Source: Pseudobutyrivibrio sp. (GTDB lineage: Bacteria > Bacillota > Clostridia > Lachnospirales > Lachnospiraceae). Taken from it: a stretch of DNA of 64,000 nt. Numbering within the stretch: the stretch's first letter is position 1; every line of letters begins with the position of its first letter. Where the stretch lies: NCBI GenBank assembly GCA_017557435.1, contig JAFYYR010000026.1, positions 1-64,000 of the forward strand, given 5' to 3'. Positions 61,654-64,000 of this stretch are shown piece by piece. Made by a program: the position numbers and the translations under genes. Under the pieces are notes generated by a model. The model ran no database searches. It was not told the origin of the DNA and saw only the letters and a list, made by a program, of their open reading frames with translations.

Positions 61654-63312
61654 ATGGCCAGTGAAATAAAATCCTTCCAGGAAAATATTAGAAAGTCTTT
61701 TATTTGGTACTCCCTCACACCTGTTATCATCATTGTCATTACAGCAGTTGTTATTTTTATTTCAGCCTGGGGAATAAGCCTTAGGATGTCTACCATTAAT
61801 GAAAATGAAGATATAAAAAACAGGATAGATTCAGCCATGAACACCTATTATTCCATGGTTGATAAGGTAAGTGATATAGTGGTTGATTCTGAAGACAACA
61901 ACCAGGAGGATAAGATATTTGCCACCCTATATAGAGCTACATCTAACTATGATGAGCTGGGAGAGCTGATTATTTTAGATGGAAGTGGAGACACTGTTTT
62001 CACCAGTGGGGAAAGCACATATCCATTTTTAACACAGCGTGGTATGAATAACTGGGGTGTGTGGAAAATGGCCAAGAGGCATCCTGATGAGACTAATACC
62101 ATTCTATTTGAAGGCAAGCTTTTCATAGTTAAGGGCGTATATGAAAATGACAAATTAAAATATGGGATTTTTTATATAGTGCCATCTGAGGTCATAAGAA
62201 ATCAGTTCAAAGGCGAGGAGAAGTCAGTACTGATTACCGACAGTCTAGGCTGGGTTTATCTATATAATAACAAGGCTCTGTTAGATGATTTCGGGCGAGT
62301 AGACCCTCAGCTTGAGAATGCCTCCGGATATACCATAATTGACGGGCATATTTATTATGGAAAAAGAATAGATAGCAAAAAGGGGATATCCGTATATACG
62401 ATATCTGACGTCCACAGGAGTATTCGCACCATAGAAGTAATAGTACTTATTATAGTGATTATATTCATTGGCATTATACTAATCTCCTATAGAAATGCTG
62501 ATAACAGTTCTAGAGAATACACCAAGGATGTTAAGAAAATCGAGCAGGCTTTTGAGGCTGTCCAGCAGGGCGACTTGAATGTCAGTCTTAATATAGACAG
62601 TAGCACAGAGTTTCAGACTATAGGTCGAGACTTCAATCAGATGCTTGAGGGACTTAAGGAGGAGATTGCACAGAATCAGGAGCTGGCAGAGAATGCAGCA
62701 TTCTCACAGGTGAAGCAGCTTGAAAGCCAGTTTAACCCTCACTTTTTATTTAACACATTAGATAACATCAGGTTCATGGCCAAAATCGATGCCAAGGCTG
62801 CAGATAAGATGATAGTATCTCTTTCAGGACTTCTTCGTTATAGTATCAGGGAGACCAGGGATGAGGTGACAGTTCAGGAGGATTTGCATAATCTGCAGCT
62901 GTACCTTAATATTTTACAAATCAGATTCAACAAGAGATTCTCTTACTCAATTGACGTGGCAGAGGAGATCTACGATTGTCTGATTCCAAAGCTTGTTATC
63001 CAGCCACTAATTGAGAATGCTATCAAATATGGATTTGAGGGAAGAGAGACTCTTGATGTGAAAATAAGGGGAACACAGCATCAGGACAATATTATCTTTG
63101 TTTGTGAGGACAATGGAGCAGGAATGGATCAGGCTCTTCTAGTAGAACTTAAGCAACAGCTGGAGGGTGAGAAGAATGAATCATCCCACCTAGGCCTTTA
63201 CAATATTCACCGCAGAATTCAGCTGATGTACAAGGGTGACTACGGTCTTAATATAGAAAGCGAAAAAGATAAGGGAACATTGGTAAGAGTTACAATACCA
63301 AAGCATAGATAG
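61654..63312 (+). CDS. LytS/YesM-type sensor histidine kinase
   Basis: This is a 552-residue membrane kinase with helices at about 17-40 and 258-278 around an extracellular domain of about 215 residues. A HAMP segment follows, then the His_kinase domain with QFNPHFLFNTLDNIR (phospho-acceptor H363), and a C-terminal ATPase with LVIQPLIENAIKYGFEG and EDNGAGMD. AGGAGGG precedes the start. It is paired with the binding protein before it and the response regulator after it; the outer domain probably contacts the binding protein. Confidence 0.9.
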   Translation: MASEIKSFQENIRKSFIWYSLTPVIIIVITAVVIFISAWGISLRMSTINENEDIKNRIDSAMNTYYSMVDKVSDIVVDSEDNNQEDKIFATLYRATSNYDELGELIILDGSGDTVFTSGESTYPFLTQRGMNNWGVWKMAKRHPDETNTILFEGKLFIVKGVYENDKLKYGIFYIVPSEVIRNQFKGEEKSVLITDSLGWVYLYNNKALLDDFGRVDPQLENASGYTIIDGHIYYGKRIDSKKGISVYTISDVHRSIRTIEVIVLIIVIIFIGIILISYRNADNSSREYTKDVKKIEQAFEAVQQGDLNVSLNIDSSTEFQTIGRDFNQMLEGLKEEIAQNQELAENAAFSQVKQLESQFNPHFLFNTLDNIRFMAKIDAKAADKMIVSLSGLLRYSIRETRDEVTVQEDLHNLQLYLNILQIRFNKRFSYSIDVAEEIYDCLIPKLVIQPLIENAIKYGFEGRETLDVKIRGTQHQDNIIFVCEDNGAGMDQALLVELKQQLEGEKNESSHLGLYNIHRRIQLMYKGDYGLNIESEKDKGTLVRVTIPKHR

Positions 63313-63321
63313 GGAATAGTT

Positions 63322-64000
63322 ATGTATAGAGTGTTAATTGCAGAGGATGAAGATATCATCCGCAAGGGAATTGCCTACACCATGGACTGGGTATCCATGG
63401 GATGCACCATTGTAGGTGAGGCGTCAAATGGAAAAGAAGGAATCGAAAAGATAAAGGAGCTCAGTCCAGATATAGTTCTTGCTGACATTAAGATGCCTAT
63501 AGTAGATGGAATTGAGATGGTAAAAACTGCAGGCAGTCAGGCACAGTTCAAAACTATTATCATGACAAGCTATGCAGATTTTGAATACGCCAAGCAGGCT
63601 ATAGATTTAGGCGTATCGGCCTACCTGATGAAGCCTGTGGATGAGGATGAGCTTAAGAAAAATGTTGGGAAAATCATCCAGGAAATCGAAAAGGACAATC
63701 AGCTTAAGCAGATATCAGAGAAGCAGACTGTGTACGTGAAATCTGATGCGGACAATGATTATGTTCAGCACATTTTAACTGCCACTGAGTCCAGATATGC
63801 TGAGAAGATTAGCATAGAGAGTTTTTCTGAAGAACTTGGTGTGTCTGCCAGCTACCTATCGAGAAAGTTCAAGGAAGCCACCGGCTCTACTTACCTGGAT
63901 TTCCTTAATAAATACAGAGTTCAAAAGGCTATTAAGTTACTTGAAACTGGAAAATATAAGATATATCAGGTGTCAGATATGACTGGATTTTCAGATTATA
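63322..64000 (+). CDS. YesN-type response regulator with AraC domain (cut by window end)
   Basis: The receiver domain (1 to about 120) carries AEDED, phospho-acceptor D55 in VLADIKMPIVDG, and LMKPVDE with the conserved Lys. After a short linker, an AraC helix-turn-helix domain starts (IESFSEELGVSASYLSRKFKEATG) and is still open at the window end. The start is ATG 63322 with AGGGAA before it, 9 bases after the kinase stop. It probably regulates a nearby transporter or catabolic gene, possibly beyond the right edge. Confidence 0.9.
   Translation, partial: MYRVLIAEDEDIIRKGIAYTMDWVSMGCTIVGEASNGKEGIEKIKELSPDIVLADIKMPIVDGIEMVKTAGSQAQFKTIIMTSYADFEYAKQAIDLGVSAYLMKPVDEDELKKNVGKIIQEIEKDNQLKQISEKQTVYVKSDADNDYVQHILTATESRYAEKISIESFSEELGVSASYLSRKFKEATGSTYLDFLNKYRVQKAIKLLETGKYKIYQVSDMTGFSDY

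Noticed and set aside
1-64000. CRISPR arrays, tRNA or rRNA genes and complete insertion sequences
   Set aside because: No regularly spaced repeats, cloverleaf-like genes, rRNA text or transposase genes were seen in reading the window.

Overview
The window looks like chromosomal DNA from a low-GC anaerobic Firmicute of the Lachnospiraceae type (Butyrivibrio, Pseudobutyrivibrio or Roseburia relatives). Supporting signs are AT-rich coding sequence, strong AGGAGG ribosome sites, PPi-dependent phosphofructokinase, reverse rubrerythrin, GPH sugar symporter, YesN/LytS sensing and AraC-GH39 fusion regulators. Nearly all genes lie on the + strand. No rRNA, tRNA, CRISPR array or intact insertion sequence was seen.

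Layout. (1) 1-11104: an RHS remnant ending in a REP-like palindrome, then a type VII secretion EssC ATPase, an EsaB/YukD ubiquitin-like protein and two tandem TIR-transmembrane-propeller paralogues. (2) 11253-19674: a small exported protein, ApbE, a TrpXYZ-type ABC importer, aspartokinase and three unknown membrane proteins. The importer and aspartokinase promoters share a dyad placed identically relative to the -10. (3) 19805-24048: pyrimidine genes pyrC, pyrF, pyrK and pyrD with unusual structured intergenic repeats. (4) 24179-30137: MecA, a chemoreceptor plus CheW, glutathione peroxidase under an OhrR-like operator pair, a VanZ-like protein and PPi-phosphofructokinase.

(5) 30332-47121: the accessory region of most interest. 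It resembles a plant-glycoside or C-glycoside deglycosylation locus: a Gfo/Idh sugar oxidoreductase, the two deglycosidase-type subunits, a GPH transporter, a fumarate-reductase-like flavoprotein, an iron-sulfur NAD(P)H-oxidising pair, two iron-sulfur flavoproteins, and two AraC regulators fused to GH39-like domains (one broken by an in-frame TAG). A second part at 56966-64000 adds a DUF4867 protein, a sugar isomerase, another Gfo/Idh enzyme and a substrate-binding protein/LytS/YesN sensing set. Six intergenic dyads of the form TGCAA-N17-TTGCR (one TTGTA) lie 97-190 bp upstream of genes in both parts and suggest one regulon.

(6) 47291-56806: PerR and reverse rubrerythrin; a pantothenate operon (DUF2520 protein, PanB, PanC, PanD); an MFS transporter; a TraX-like protein; a lipoprotein and unknown membrane proteins.

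A dispersed structured element of about 85-90 nt occurs four times (about 21091, 21228, 35253, 59040), always sense to and just upstream of a gene. It shows compensatory stem changes between copies and is the best candidate here for an undescribed RNA or mobile repeat.
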